From NCBI GenBank assembly GCA_013697725.1, contig JACCWI010000015.1, forward strand, positions 1 to 47,320: 47,320 nt of DNA, given 5' to 3'. This document shows, in pieces, positions 25,931 to 35,748 of the stretch (position 1 is the first letter of the stretch; each line of letters opens with the position of its first letter). A program made the position numbers and the translations under genes. The notes beneath the pieces were generated by a model, which saw only the letters and a list, made by a program, of their open reading frames with translations, searched no databases and had not been told where the DNA came from. This DNA comes from Tatlockia sp. (GTDB lineage: Bacteria > Pseudomonadota > Gammaproteobacteria > Legionellales > Legionellaceae).

Positions 25931-26878
25931 ATGAGCACTTTAGTTATTGTTGAACACAACAACAAAATAATGAGTCCAACAACTCGTAATGTCATCACAG
26001 CTGCATTGCAGCTCGGTGAAAATCCAATTTTATTAGTGGTAGGCACTGAATGCAGGCCAGTGGCGGAACAGGTAGCAGTTATTGCGGGCGTTGATAAAGT
26101 TTGGCTCATAGATAAGGTTTGTTACGGCAATCATTTGGCTGAAAATCTATCACAACTTGTTTATTCACTTTCGAGTTCTCTTTCTGCAATCTTGGCTCCT
26201 TCATCAACTTTTGGAAAGAATATATTACCACGCATTGCTGCACTTCTGGATGTAGCCCAAGTGTCAGATGTTAGCCGTATCATCGATGAAAACACCTTTG
26301 AACATCCGATTTACGCAGGTAATGCAATTGAGACAGTGCGCTCTTTCGACCCAATCAAAGTTCTTACTATTCGCACCACTGCCTTTGAGGCAAATCATAC
26401 AGAACAGAGCCCTTGTTTAATTGAACTGATGGATAAAACTATTGAGGAGAATAATACCCGTTTTATCAAACAAGAACTGAATCCCTCCGAACGCCCTGAG
26501 CTAGGCAGCGCAAAAATTATAGTTTCAGGTGGCCGTGGATTACAGAATGCAGAAAAATTTAAATTAATTGAGGAGCTCGCAGACGTACTTGGAGCAGCTG
26601 TGGGCGCTTCAAGAGCAGCCGTGGATGCCGGTTTTGTGCCAAATGATTATCAAGTGGGTCAAACAGGTAAAATTGTAGCACCGGACTTATATATTGCAAT
26701 TGGTATTTCCGGCGCAATTCAGCATATGGCTGGCATGAAAGACTCAAAAGTAATTGTTGCAATTAATAAAGATGAGGACGCCCCCATTTTTCAACTTGCA
26801 GATTATGGTTTGGTAGGCGATTTGTTTGAGTTGATTCCTCAATTGATTGAGCAATTAAAGCAAAGTTCCCAGTTATGA
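25931..26878 (+). CDS. etfA: Electron transfer flavoprotein alpha subunit
   Basis: This 315-residue subunit holds the FAD-binding domain at its C-terminal half: [32 protein letters not shown], then [20 protein letters not shown] and [20 protein letters not shown], all standard for EtfA. GGAGGGA lies ahead of the ATG. It is co-transcribed with etfB and lies 31 bp before ald, so alanine oxidation may share the transcript. The matching ETF-quinone oxidoreductase is not in this window. Confidence 0.95.
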   Translation: MSTLVIVEHNNKIMSPTTRNVITAALQLGENPILLVVGTECRPVAEQVAVIAGVDKVWLIDKVCYGNHLAENLSQLVYSLSSSLSAILAPSSTFGKNILPRIAALLDVAQVSDVSRIIDENTFEHPIYAGNAIETVRSFDPIKVLTIRTTAFEANHTEQSPCLIELMDKTIEENNTRFIKQELNPSERPELGSAKIIVSGGRGLQNAEKFKLIEELADVLGAAVGASRAAVDAGFVPNDYQVGQTGKIVAPDLYIAIGISGAIQHMAGMKDSKVIVAINKDEDAPIFQLADYGLVGDLFELIPQLIEQLKQSSQL

Positions 26879-26909
26879 AATTTTTATCAAATTACCCTAA
26901 GGAAAAAAT

Positions 26910-28028
26910 ATGATTGTTGGTGTTCCAAAAGAAATTAAGCCCCAGGAAAATCGCGTCGGGCTTGTACCCGCAAGTGTAAGGGAGATTATCCGAGCTGGTA
27001 GCTTTGTGTTAGTTGAAAAAGGTGCCGGTTTAGGAATTGGAATTAGCGATGAATATTATCAACTGGCCGGTGCAGAAATTATCAACTCCGCTGATGAAAT
27101 ATTTGAACGCGCGGAGTTAATTGTAAAGGTTAAAGAGCCTCAGCCCAGTGAATGTCTTCATTTGCGTGAGGGCCAAACTTTATTTACCTATCTGCATTTG
27201 GCGCCAGATCCACAGCAAACCAATCTATTGAGAGAATCCGGAGTAACAGCAATTGCTTATGAGACAGTTACTCAAAATGATGGAGGTCTGCCATTACTAA
27301 TGCCTATGTCACAAGTAGCAGGGCGTATGTCTATTCAAGCTGGAGCTCATTGTCTTGAAATGGCGCAAGGTGGCAGTGGAGTTTTACTAGGTGGGGTTCC
27401 CGGCGTTGCGCCTGCTAACGTTGTTGTTATTGGTGGTGGCGTCGTGGGTACAAATGCTGCTCGTATGGCAATGGGGATGGAAGCCCGAGTTTCCGTTTTA
27501 GATAAATCCTTAACTCGTCTACGCGAACTTGATTTTCAATTTGGTTCGAAATTAAATACAATTTTTTCAACAGTTGAAGCCTTAGAATATTATATCGCTG
27601 AAGCTGATCTTGTTATTGGTGCTGTACTTGTGCCCGGTGCAGCGGCTCCCAAATTAGTCACAACTGACATGTTAAAAATGATGCGCCCAGGCTCTGTTGC
27701 AGTTGATGTAGCTATTGACCAAGGAGGCTGTTTCGAAACGAGTAGGCCTACAACTCATCAAGAACCGACCTATATGGTTGATGGTGTTGTTCATTATTGT
27801 GTAGCCAATATGCCGGGTGCTGTTCCTCGGACATCGACCTTTGCTTTAAATAATGCGACCCTTCCTTTTGTTATGAGCTTAGTCACTAAAGGAGTTACAT
27901 TAGCCCTATTAAGTGATAGCCATTTACTGAATGGGCTTAATGTTCATAAGGGAATGATAACTTATGAAGCAGTAGCACGGGATCTAGGATATGAATATGT
28001 TGTTGCAACCGATGCATTAACTAATTAA
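26910..28028 (+). CDS. ald: Alanine dehydrogenase
   Basis: This 372-residue NAD-dependent enzyme interconverts L-alanine with pyruvate and ammonia. The N-terminal [35 protein letters not shown] with the substrate-binding His, the Rossmann motif [19 protein letters not shown], and [19 protein letters not shown] with the active-site Asp are all present. Length equals that of known alanine dehydrogenases. AAGGAA precedes the ATG. Legionella-type bacteria feed largely on amino acids, which fits a role in catabolism beside etfBA. Confidence 0.95.
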   Translation: MIVGVPKEIKPQENRVGLVPASVREIIRAGSFVLVEKGAGLGIGISDEYYQLAGAEIINSADEIFERAELIVKVKEPQPSECLHLREGQTLFTYLHLAPDPQQTNLLRESGVTAIAYETVTQNDGGLPLLMPMSQVAGRMSIQAGAHCLEMAQGGSGVLLGGVPGVAPANVVVIGGGVVGTNAARMAMGMEARVSVLDKSLTRLRELDFQFGSKLNTIFSTVEALEYYIAEADLVIGAVLVPGAAAPKLVTTDMLKMMRPGSVAVDVAIDQGGCFETSRPTTHQEPTYMVDGVVHYCVANMPGAVPRTSTFALNNATLPFVMSLVTKGVTLALLSDSHLLNGLNVHKGMITYEAVARDLGYEYVVATDALTN

Positions 28029-28102
28029 AATCAGGTTTAATTGAAACATGGTTTAGTGGATATTCTGGATTACCATAAGATTATAGCTTGTTCAATGAAT
28101 GA

Positions 28103-28135
28103 AAACCTTGATTACGCTTCACTACATCAAGGTTT
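28103..28135. terminator. Perfect hairpin between convergent ald and PBP1A genes
   Basis: A 10-bp perfect stem, AAACCTTGAT (28103-28112) and ATCAAGGTTT (28126-28135), encloses a 13-nt loop. It sits in the 118-bp gap between two converging genes. T-tracts are short on both strands, so termination would be modest or Rho-assisted. Confidence 0.5.
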
Positions 28136-28146
28136 AGATCTTCTAT

Positions 28147-30579
28147 CTAAAATAGATTTTCCTGATCCTGGACTACGGACGCTAAATTTTGGTTCTGTGA
28201 ATTATCAGCTCCAGAAGTTTCTTTGGAATTCTCTATAGGTTTTTCGTAATCTGCAGAATTAGCTGCTCCAGCATTACCATTATCCCTAAGATCTTGTTCT
28301 CTAAAATATTCAATAATTGCATTATTTTGATTATTTTGAGCAAGCAAGCCGCTAGAGGGATCAATACGCATAGCAATTACATTCGGAGGCTGGGTGAGCT
28401 CTTGCTCAGAAATATTGGACAAGGCTGTTTTCATAAAATCAATCCATAGTGGGAGAGCCAGGTTAGCTGCGTATTCATGTAGAGATTGAGGATTATCAAA
28501 ACCCATCCAGGTGGTAACAACCAGTTCTGAATTAAAGCCAGAAAACCATGCATCGACCTGATCATTAGTGGTTCCCGTTTTTCCTGCGATATCCTGACGA
28601 TTTAATACTTTTGCCGCATGTGCGGTGCCATGCTGAATGACATCTTTAAGTGCAGAATTCATTAGGAAGGCTACATCGGCTGAAATAACACGTGGTGCTT
28701 GTGTTGAAGGATCTAATTGAGTTGGGTCACAGGTTTTACAGATCACTACCGGCTTTGCTTGCAGCAGAATTTTTCCCTCATTGTCTGTAACATGATCAAT
28801 AAGATAAGGCTCCACCTTAAATCCGCCATTTGCAAACACTGCGTAAGCCGTAGTTAAATCCATCGGACTAACTGATAGAGAACCCAAGGCTAATGAAAGG
28901 GCTTTAGGGAGGCTTGCTTTCCTGAATCCAAAGCGACTAATAAAATCGATAGCATAATCAAAACCGATGTCATCCAATACCCGAATGGATACCAGGTTAC
29001 GTGAATGAACTAGTGCATCTCGCAGTCGTGTTGGACCATTAAAAGTTAAATTTACATTATGAGGACGCCATAAACCGGCTTGACTAGGATCATCGACAAC
29101 AATGGGCGCATCGTTAACTAAAGTGGCTAGAGTATACCCTTTGTTCAGAGCGGCTGCATAAATAAAAGGTTTAAAACTGGAACCGGGTTGTCTTTCAGAT
29201 TGAGTAGCTCGATTAAATTTAGATTTTTGAAAACTAAAACCGCCTACTAAAGCTTCTAGAGCACCATTATTAGGATTTAAAGCAACCAAAGCTGCTTCTA
29301 TCTGCGGTATCTGGGATAATTGCCAACCATTTTTATTTTGATGGATATAAATAAGATCCCCAATCGTTACAATCTGTTTAGCCTTAGTCGGTGCTTTACC
29401 CATCCAGCCATTCTTTAAAGCAGGCCGAGCCCAGGATAAACCTTCCCAAGCAATATCAATTATTTTACCTTCAGCGGTACTTGCGGTAACCGTTTTTTCC
29501 CCCACTGTTAAAATAACAACAGGTTGCAGCTCATCAACTACTGGATATTTACTAAGAATTTTAGCTATAGATTTAGGTGTTTGGTCCTCTAATTTGCCAA
29601 TATTGATTACAGGGCCTCTGTAGCCATGCCGTCTATCATATGCCATAAGGTTGCTAGTCACGGCCTGATTTGCAGCGAGTTGTAAAGGCCCTTTTATAGT
29701 TGTATATACTTTATAACCTTTGGTATAAGCCTTTGGCCCAAAATGCTCAAATAAAGATTGGCGAATCATCTCAGCTACATAAGGTGCATTTACCTGAATG
29801 TTTGCTCCATGGTATTTTGCAGTAATGGGCGCTGTAATAGCCTCTTTATATTGTTGCCCTGTAATGAAATTTTCTTCTAGCAGTCGCTCGAGGACGTGAT
29901 CCCGCCGTTTTTTTGCTGCTTTTGGATTAACAATTGGATTTTGAGTTGAGGGTGCTTGAGGTAAACCGGCAATCATGGCTAGCTGGGCTAAGTTTAATTC
30001 TTGGAGGGGCTTACCGTAATAAATCATTGCTGCAGCACCTACGCCATAAGCGCGGTTACCCAAGTAGATTTTATTAAAATAAAGCTCCAGGATTTTTTCT
30101 TTAGGTAATTCCCGATCAATTTTAAATGCCAGTAGTATTTCATTAAACTTACGTAGAAATGTTTTTTTACTACTTAAGAAAAAATTACGAGCAACCTGCA
30201 TAGTAATAGTACTGCCACCCTGAGACTTCGTTCTTGTTTGAATCATATTTACAGCTGCACGACCTAGACCGACTATATCCACTCCGGGATGTTCAAAAAA
30301 ACGTTGATCCTCAGTGGCTAAAAGAGCATGAACAAGCATGGGCGGTATTTGATCATAGGTGACCGGTATGCGACGTTTCTCGCCATATTCCTGAATTAAC
30401 AAACCTTCCTGTGTGTAAATGCGTAGGGGCACTTGGAGATGAACTGTTTTAAGGGATTCAACACTAGGCAACTGACTTTGAAGATAAAGGTATAGCAGAC
30501 TTGTACAAACTAGTACGAGAAAAAAAAGACTAACTAGCGCCCAGAAGCCTTTGCGCCAGAAATATGCTGGTTTTTTCAT
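28147..30579 (-). CDS. mrcA: Penicillin-binding protein 1A
   Basis: This 810-residue class A enzyme polymerises and cross-links peptidoglycan. It has an N-terminal membrane anchor (residues about 9-33), a GT51 transglycosylase domain with ATEDQRFFEHPGVDIVG and QGGSTITMQVARNFFLS, a connecting OB-like domain, and a transpeptidase domain with RQPGSSFKPFIYAAAL (SxxK), SRN (SxN) and AGKTGTTND (KTGT). The end has an Asn- and Gln-rich tail of about 40 residues that looks disordered. It is divergent from pilM, the usual arrangement of mrcA in gammaproteobacteria. A perfect -10 (TATAAT on the minus strand, 30615-30620) lies about 35 bases ahead of the start, without a good -35. Confidence 0.96.
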   Translation of the reverse strand: MKKPAYFWRKGFWALVSLFFLVLVCTSLLYLYLQSQLPSVESLKTVHLQVPLRIYTQEGLLIQEYGEKRRIPVTYDQIPPMLVHALLATEDQRFFEHPGVDIVGLGRAAVNMIQTRTKSQGGSTITMQVARNFFLSSKKTFLRKFNEILLAFKIDRELPKEKILELYFNKIYLGNRAYGVGAAAMIYYGKPLQELNLAQLAMIAGLPQAPSTQNPIVNPKAAKKRRDHVLERLLEENFITGQQYKEAITAPITAKYHGANIQVNAPYVAEMIRQSLFEHFGPKAYTKGYKVYTTIKGPLQLAANQAVTSNLMAYDRRHGYRGPVINIGKLEDQTPKSIAKILSKYPVVDELQPVVILTVGEKTVTASTAEGKIIDIAWEGLSWARPALKNGWMGKAPTKAKQIVTIGDLIYIHQNKNGWQLSQIPQIEAALVALNPNNGALEALVGGFSFQKSKFNRATQSERQPGSSFKPFIYAAALNKGYTLATLVNDAPIVVDDPSQAGLWRPHNVNLTFNGPTRLRDALVHSRNLVSIRVLDDIGFDYAIDFISRFGFRKASLPKALSLALGSLSVSPMDLTTAYAVFANGGFKVEPYLIDHVTDNEGKILLQAKPVVICKTCDPTQLDPSTQAPRVISADVAFLMNSALKDVIQHGTAHAAKVLNRQDIAGKTGTTNDQVDAWFSGFNSELVVTTWMGFDNPQSLHEYAANLALPLWIDFMKTALSNISEQELTQPPNVIAMRIDPSSGLLAQNNQNNAIIEYFREQDLRDNGNAGAANSADYEKPIENSKETSGADNSQNQNLASVVQDQENLF

Positions 30580-30825
30580 GAGGAAGACATTTTTATTTAA
30601 AAAAGCAATAGCGGATTATAGCGCAAGTTATAGTGGTTTTGCGAACTATTAAAATATTAGATTTTTTTACAACATGTAAATTAACTAAGCAAAATTAAGT
30701 CATTCTAAATTAATAACTTTCTTTTTTATGATCGCTAAGATATTATTGCGCCCGCTTTTAGTCTTAAACATGGAAACAAGATTATTAGTAAAAAGTCCAA
30801 TCGGAAATACAATGGAGAAACTAAA

Positions 30826-31800
30826 TTGCTCAAGCTATTCAAGAGTAGACCTCATTCATTCATCGGCATCGATTTAAGTCTAACATCAATCAAAGTTTTA
30901 GAAATTTCATCGAAAAATAATCAGCTATCTATTGAAAACTATGGCTATGAGCGTTTGCCCGTGTTTGCCTTAACTCATAATAGAGAAAAAGCGATTTCCT
31001 GTATTAAAAATATTTTAATTTCGATGGAAAAGCACAATAAGCATGTGGCAATAGCACTTTCTGATGCCATGGTGGTTAGTAAAACTATTGAACTTGCAAA
31101 CTGCTTAAACGAAATGGAAATTGAAAAATTAATCTTTATGGAGCCTAATCATTATTTTGCTCAACCCTTGAACAAAATATACCTCGATTATGTACTTAGG
31201 GGCTCTAGTAATCAATCCTCTGAAATGGTCGAGATTCAACTCTTTGCATCACGAGAGGATAATGTTTCCTGGCGTTTAAACTTGCTAAAGGATAGCGGGT
31301 TAGAGGTCAAGCTAGTTGATGTAGAATCCTATGTTATAGCTACTGTCATTGAAAAAATGCTCCCTGAATATAAAACGAAAGTGCTGATTTTATTAATACT
31401 TAGCTCTGAGTCTATACGTTTATTTGCCTATGAAAATGGAAAAAATGTTTACAATCGTGAAGATTTACTTGAAAAAAATCAACCACAAGCTCTAGGTCAG
31501 GAGGCAGTAGCTGTTTCTTCTATAGAAAAATACTTGATTTATGTCAAACTTAGTTTGCAATATTTTCTTTCCTCAAGTCACTTGAAATTTATCGATCAAA
31601 TTTTAGTGGCTGGTGAAATGAAAGAATTACCTTATCTAGTTTTAAAAATTTATGAAGAAACTGACTGGCCTACAGCAGTTGCCGATCCTTTTAAAAAAGT
31701 AGCTATTTCAAATACGATAAATCTGGATAAGTTTAAAAATTTAGCTCCCTTATTTTTCCTCGCACTAGGTTTAGTATTGAGGCAAAGCGATGAATATTAA
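30826..31800 (+). CDS. pilM: Type IV pilus inner-membrane platform protein PilM
   Basis: This 324-residue protein has an actin-like (FtsA-type) fold, seen in SFIGIDLSLTSIKVLEI at the N-terminus and ILVAGEMKELPYLV near the end. It sits on the cytoplasmic face and binds the N-terminus of PilN. The start is TTG with TGGAG eight bases ahead; no ATG fits the family's start. The 3' end overlaps pilN by 11 bp. It begins the pilMNOPQ operon, divergent from mrcA. Confidence 0.93.
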   Translation: MLKLFKSRPHSFIGIDLSLTSIKVLEISSKNNQLSIENYGYERLPVFALTHNREKAISCIKNILISMEKHNKHVAIALSDAMVVSKTIELANCLNEMEIEKLIFMEPNHYFAQPLNKIYLDYVLRGSSNQSSEMVEIQLFASREDNVSWRLNLLKDSGLEVKLVDVESYVIATVIEKMLPEYKTKVLILLILSSESIRLFAYENGKNVYNREDLLEKNQPQALGQEAVAVSSIEKYLIYVKLSLQYFLSSSHLKFIDQILVAGEMKELPYLVLKIYEETDWPTAVADPFKKVAISNTINLDKFKNLAPLFFLALGLVLRQSDEY

Positions 31801-32347
31801 AATTAATTTATTGCCTTGGCGCCAAATACAACAGAAAAAAGAAAAACAAAAGTTTATAGGCTTGGCTCTGACACTATTAACAATTATTAGCTTTACTTGT
31901 TTTTTTATGGATTACTGCGAGTTTTTTTTCATAAAAAAACAAATAAATTCTAATAAAATACTATGTGACGAAATAGAAATTTTAAATAAAATCATGATGC
32001 AAATTAATAAGATAAAAATCGAAAGAAATATCTTAGTTAAACATCTATCGTTTATGCTTGAAATTGAAAATAAACGAATTTTAGCTCTGCACTTATTTAC
32101 TGAACTTAGTAAAATTATTCCAGAGGGTATTCGCTTAAACTCCCTTAATGGAACCGATGAAAAGATAACATTGGAAGGGCGTTCAGAAGCTAATGAATCC
32201 CTTGCTCTCCTATTGAAAAATATTAAAAACAATCAATGGATGCAGGCAGAAAATTTGGTAGAAATCAAAAAAATAAAATCGTTTAAATCTGAAGATAATT
32301 TTAAAATAAATTTTACTCTTAATAATAAAATTGGGTCCAAAAAATGA
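31790..32347 (+). CDS. pilN: Type IV pilus assembly protein PilN
   Basis: This 185-residue bitopic protein starts MNIKINLLPWRQIQQKKEKQ. The INLLPWR motif is the conserved PilM-binding tail of PilN. One membrane segment (residues about 24-43) and a periplasmic coiled coil plus ferredoxin-like domain follow. It pairs with PilO in the alignment subcomplex. Lysine and asparagine content is high and codon use AT-rich even for this window. It overlaps pilO by 4 bp. Confidence 0.93.
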   Translation: MNIKINLLPWRQIQQKKEKQKFIGLALTLLTIISFTCFFMDYCEFFFIKKQINSNKILCDEIEILNKIMMQINKIKIERNILVKHLSFMLEIENKRILALHLFTELSKIIPEGIRLNSLNGTDEKITLEGRSEANESLALLLKNIKNNQWMQAENLVEIKKIKSFKSEDNFKINFTLNNKIGSKK

Positions 32348-32934
32348 GAAAAATTAATTTATCTCAACTCAATTGGAGAGATTTTCATTACTGGCCCAGG
32401 CCTATAAAATTTACTCTAATCTTTTTTTCAGGATTCTTAGTTTTAATTATAAATTATTGCTTAGTATTTAATTCCCTCACTCTCCAATATAAAAATCATC
32501 TTAATGAAGAAATTGAACAAAAAAAACAATTTGAAAAAATTCATCAAGCTGCAAATCTTAAAGCTTATCAAAACCAACTGGAGAAAGTTAAAAAAATCTA
32601 CCAGCGAAAAATAAAAAAATTTGTTAAAGAAAATGAAAGATCAGCGTTCTTAAATAAAATTGCAAATGCCGGTGTTTCTTCTGGATTAATTATTGATTTC
32701 TTTGCTCCAGATCTTGAAGAAAATAATCTTAAGCAAAAAAAGTTTTTTTTTAAAATGGAAGTGATTGGAGATTATCACCATCTAGTTTCATTTTTAACGA
32801 AAATTTTCAGTTTTAAAAAATTAATAGTGCTAACTAAATTTGAACTCTTAAAAGAAGAGAGAACTAAGTATCTAAAAAATAATTTACTTCTTCTAAAATT
32901 TTCAGCAAATTTTTACCAAAACTACGAGTTATAA
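32344..32934 (+). CDS. pilO: Type IV pilus assembly protein PilO
   Basis: This 196-residue protein has one membrane segment near the N-terminus (residues about 22-42), a lysine-rich coiled coil (about 50-95) and a C-terminal periplasmic domain. Size, topology and place between pilN and pilP identify it; the sequence itself is weakly conserved. The segment FFFKMEVIGDYHHLVSFLTK is typical of PilO's ferredoxin-like fold. pilP starts 1 bp after its stop. Confidence 0.9.
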   Translation: MRKINLSQLNWRDFHYWPRPIKFTLIFFSGFLVLIINYCLVFNSLTLQYKNHLNEEIEQKKQFEKIHQAANLKAYQNQLEKVKKIYQRKIKKFVKENERSAFLNKIANAGVSSGLIIDFFAPDLEENNLKQKKFFFKMEVIGDYHHLVSFLTKIFSFKKLIVLTKFELLKEERTKYLKNNLLLLKFSANFYQNYEL

Positions 32935-32935
32935 G

Positions 32936-33427
32936 ATGATCATAAAAGCTATTTTATTGATAATCATCTGTAGTTCATTATTAGCCTGTGAATCCCCACC
33001 AGAATCGCTATTAACGAATTATTTAGAGCAATTTAAAAATCAGCCTCAGCAATTGCCAGAACCTTTGCCTCGGTGGGAGAGCTTAGCTCCTATCGTTTAT
33101 TCTAATGAAGATAAGTTGACAGACCCTTTCTATAAAATTACAAATCCTGAAAAGAAGCAAAGGTCTAACAATAAAAGATATAAAAAATTAGCGCTTGAAT
33201 CCTTCAAATTCGTGGGGATTATGCAATCTAAATCGGAAACCTTAGGGCTAATGGCTCGAAGTGATGGAAAATTATTTTCTATTCGAGTTGGAGAAAATTT
33301 AGATAATAAAGGGGAAAAAATTATAGAGATTAATGAGAATTTCATAAAAATTGAATCCAGAATTAAGGCAAATGCAAGCTGGAAAAAAGAAATTAGATTT
33401 TTGTATTTAAATTCACAAAAAAAGTAA
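32936..33427 (+). CDS. pilP: Type IV pilus lipoprotein PilP
   Basis: This 163-residue protein has a lipoprotein signal with lipobox LLAC ending at Cys18, an unstructured linker, and a C-terminal beta domain (ESFKFVGIMQSKSETLGLMA, later ENLDNKGEKIIEINENFIKI) as in PilP. It connects the PilNO complex to the PilQ secretin in the periplasm. It is 21 bp ahead of pilQ. Confidence 0.92.
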   Translation: MIIKAILLIIICSSLLACESPPESLLTNYLEQFKNQPQQLPEPLPRWESLAPIVYSNEDKLTDPFYKITNPEKKQRSNNKRYKKLALESFKFVGIMQSKSETLGLMARSDGKLFSIRVGENLDNKGEKIIEINENFIKIESRIKANASWKKEIRFLYLNSQKK

Positions 33428-33448
33428 AATCAGGTTAGGAGCTAAATT

Positions 33449-34921
33449 TTGTTTAGAATTATAATAATTATTTTTACAATCTTCGGATGCAAGTTAATAG
33501 CGGCAAGTGGTGCGTTAACACAAAAACTGCCAACCTTAACTACAGAAAAACCAGCTAATAAAAAACTTATTTCACTCAATTTTCAGGAGATTAAAGTAAG
33601 AGCAGTGTTGCAAGTTTTAGCTGAATTTACTGGCATGAATATGGTGGTCAGTGATAAAGTAAAGGGCAGCATTACCTTAAGATTATTTGAAGTTCCTTGG
33701 GAACAAGCGTTAAATATCATCCTAACCACGCGTTCTTTAAGTAAACGTTATATTGGCAATGTAATGCTTATAGCGCCTGCTGAAGAACTTATTGATCGTG
33801 AGAAAAAAGAATTTGATATCCAGTCGGATTTAAACAATTTAATTCCTCTGCGCTCGGCATTGCTGCAAATTAATTATGCGAAGGCGCAAGAAGTTGCTAA
33901 CTTAATTAAAGAGCAAAATACAAGTCTCCTTTCTGCTCGAGGTAGTCTTAATGTGGATAGTAGAACTAATGCTCTCTGGATACAGGATACTGGACTTCAA
34001 ATAAAAAAAATAAAAAAACTGTTGGCCCATATTGATGTTCCGGTTAAACAAGTATTGATCGAAGCTCGGATAGTTAATGTTGCAAAAGATTTTGCAAAAG
34101 ATCTGGGAATTCGGTTTGGTATATCTAATCCAAAACATTTAGTAGGTAGTTTAAGAAGAGGAGCAGGTTTGCCAAATTTAAATGAAGTGGGTTCCAATAC
34201 AGTTCCTTTGGCTGAACGGTTAAATCTTGATCTTATTGCAGCGCCTTTGTCAGCACCGCCGGCGTCAATTGGTATTGCACTTGCCAAATTAGGTGGTGAT
34301 ATTCTTCTGGATTTGGAACTATCTGCACTTGAAAGTGAGGGTAAAGGAGAGATAATCTCAAGTCCGAGACTAATTACTACTAATCAACAAACAGCTATAA
34401 TTGAATCCGGTGAAGAAATTCCTTACCAAGAGGCAACCCTTAGTGGAGCAACTGCAGTGGCTTTTAAAAAAGCAGTGCTAAGCCTTAAAGTGACACCGCA
34501 AATTACACCCGATGCTAAAATTATGATGGATTTACATATCAATCAAGATATACCCTCAGTGAAAATATTTAATGGAGTACCTTCAATCCTGACAAAAGAA
34601 ATTCACACGACAGTTTTAGTCGATAATGGGGAAACAATTGTTCTAGGTGGAATTTATAAACAAGATAAAAATAATGCCATCAATCGAGTCCCATTCCTGG
34701 GAGAATTACCACTTATCGGTGCGTTATTTAGAAATCGATCTGTGATAACTCGAAATGAGGAGTTGCTCATTTTCATTACTCCTAGGATAATAACAACCAA
34801 CTTGCCAGAATCTTCCCTTAAACTACAAGGAAAAACAGTTGCTGGCAGGGTCGAATTAAAGAAGTTTGGTCGGTCTGTAAGCTTAGCCACGAAACTTGGA
34901 AAAAGAATTAAAGAGCGGTGA
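33449..34921 (+). CDS. pilQ: Type IV pilus secretin PilQ, short form
   Basis: This 490-residue outer-membrane secretin has a signal peptide, an STN/N0 domain (ISLNFQEIKVRAVLQVLAEF), an N1 domain, and a secretin core with VKQVLIEARIVNV, IISSPRLITTNQQTAIIESG and TTVLVDNGETIVLGGIYKQ. The AMIN domains that make PilQ of Pseudomonas about 700 residues long are absent: the STN part begins about 40 residues after the start. This resembles the short HofQ type. The start is TTG with TTAGGAG ahead. It ends the pil operon; a 299-bp gap follows. Confidence 0.93.
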   Translation: MFRIIIIIFTIFGCKLIAASGALTQKLPTLTTEKPANKKLISLNFQEIKVRAVLQVLAEFTGMNMVVSDKVKGSITLRLFEVPWEQALNIILTTRSLSKRYIGNVMLIAPAEELIDREKKEFDIQSDLNNLIPLRSALLQINYAKAQEVANLIKEQNTSLLSARGSLNVDSRTNALWIQDTGLQIKKIKKLLAHIDVPVKQVLIEARIVNVAKDFAKDLGIRFGISNPKHLVGSLRRGAGLPNLNEVGSNTVPLAERLNLDLIAAPLSAPPASIGIALAKLGGDILLDLELSALESEGKGEIISSPRLITTNQQTAIIESGEEIPYQEATLSGATAVAFKKAVLSLKVTPQITPDAKIMMDLHINQDIPSVKIFNGVPSILTKEIHTTVLVDNGETIVLGGIYKQDKNNAINRVPFLGELPLIGALFRNRSVITRNEELLIFITPRIITTNLPESSLKLQGKTVAGRVELKKFGRSVSLATKLGKRIKER

Positions 34922-35058
34922 GATTTTTCTAAGCTTAATTTGGGAAAACATAATATTTGAGTGTTAAACTATTAAAACGCGAGTAGATTCAATAGTCTAA
35001 TGCGAGTATTCTTCTTATAGTTTTTTAGTTAAAGATAATTATTAAGGGCTTTAACTAT

Positions 35059-35088
35059 TTGCCATGTGACTGCCCTGACCTTTATTAT
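35059..35088 (+). promoter_or_regulatory. Candidate promoter for aroK-aroB-damX
   Basis: TTGCCA (35059-35064) and TATTAT (35083-35088) are 18 bp apart, giving a start near 35095 and a leader of about 125 nt before aroK. It lies in the 299-bp gap after pilQ. No other gene or strong hairpin is seen in that gap. Confidence 0.4.
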
Positions 35089-35220
35089 AGAGGACCGTAA
35101 CCTAAGTTGAGTAACGGAACCAAAAAAATAAAGGATGGCATCATCAGAGCGGAAATGTTAATTGCCCCATAAGGGGTTGGTATTCTTCCATGTGTAAGTT
35201 CAAGGGGTATGTAATTAAAA

Positions 35221-35748
35221 ATGAGCATAGTTAAAGTACGAAATATATTTTTAATTGGGCCGATGGGAGCTGGAAAAAGCACAATAGGACGTACTTTGGC
35301 AAAGGAACTCAAACTTGAGTTTTATGATTCCGACGAAATGATAGAAGAACGTGCAGGAGCTGATATTGCCTGGATCTTTGATATTGAGGGGGAGGATGGG
35401 TTTCGCCGTCGAGAGCAAAAGGTAATTGACGAATTAACTCAAAAAACTAATATTGTCCTAGCCACTGGCGGTGGTGTGGTAATGACGCCAGAGAATCGTA
35501 ATGCGCTGGCAGGACGAGGTACAGTTATTTACCTTAAAACCTCTTTGCAACAACAATATGAGCGCACCAAACGAGATACAAAACGTCCCTTATTGCAAAC
35601 TGATGATTTGGAGGGGAGGCTTGAACTTTTGCGTGATGAACGAGAACCTTACTACGATGAATTAGCTGATATAAGTTTTGAAACCGATAAATTGACTGTC
35701 AAAGCTGTCGCCAATAATATAATAAAATATATTTATGGCGAAATTTAA
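35221..35748 (+). CDS. aroK: Shikimate kinase
   Basis: This 175-residue kinase phosphorylates shikimate in aromatic amino acid synthesis. The P-loop GPMGAGKST is at residues 13-21. [11 protein letters not shown] (Mg and shikimate contact), [17 protein letters not shown] and KRPLLQ (lid Arg) are in the family order. The last 14 bp overlap aroB. The ATG has only a weak upstream GGGG as ribosome site. Confidence 0.96.
   Translation: MSIVKVRNIFLIGPMGAGKSTIGRTLAKELKLEFYDSDEMIEERAGADIAWIFDIEGEDGFRRREQKVIDELTQKTNIVLATGGGVVMTPENRNALAGRGTVIYLKTSLQQQYERTKRDTKRPLLQTDDLEGRLELLRDEREPYYDELADISFETDKLTVKAVANNIIKYIYGEI

Noticed and set aside
28041..28238. 65-codon plus-strand ORF after ald
   Set aside because: It starts with TTG, overlaps the end of the PBP1A gene on the other strand and spans the hairpin between the two genes; it resembles nothing known.
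35085..35312. 75-codon minus-strand ORF ahead of aroK
   Set aside because: It reads antisense through the aroK P-loop and has no ribosome binding site or family likeness.
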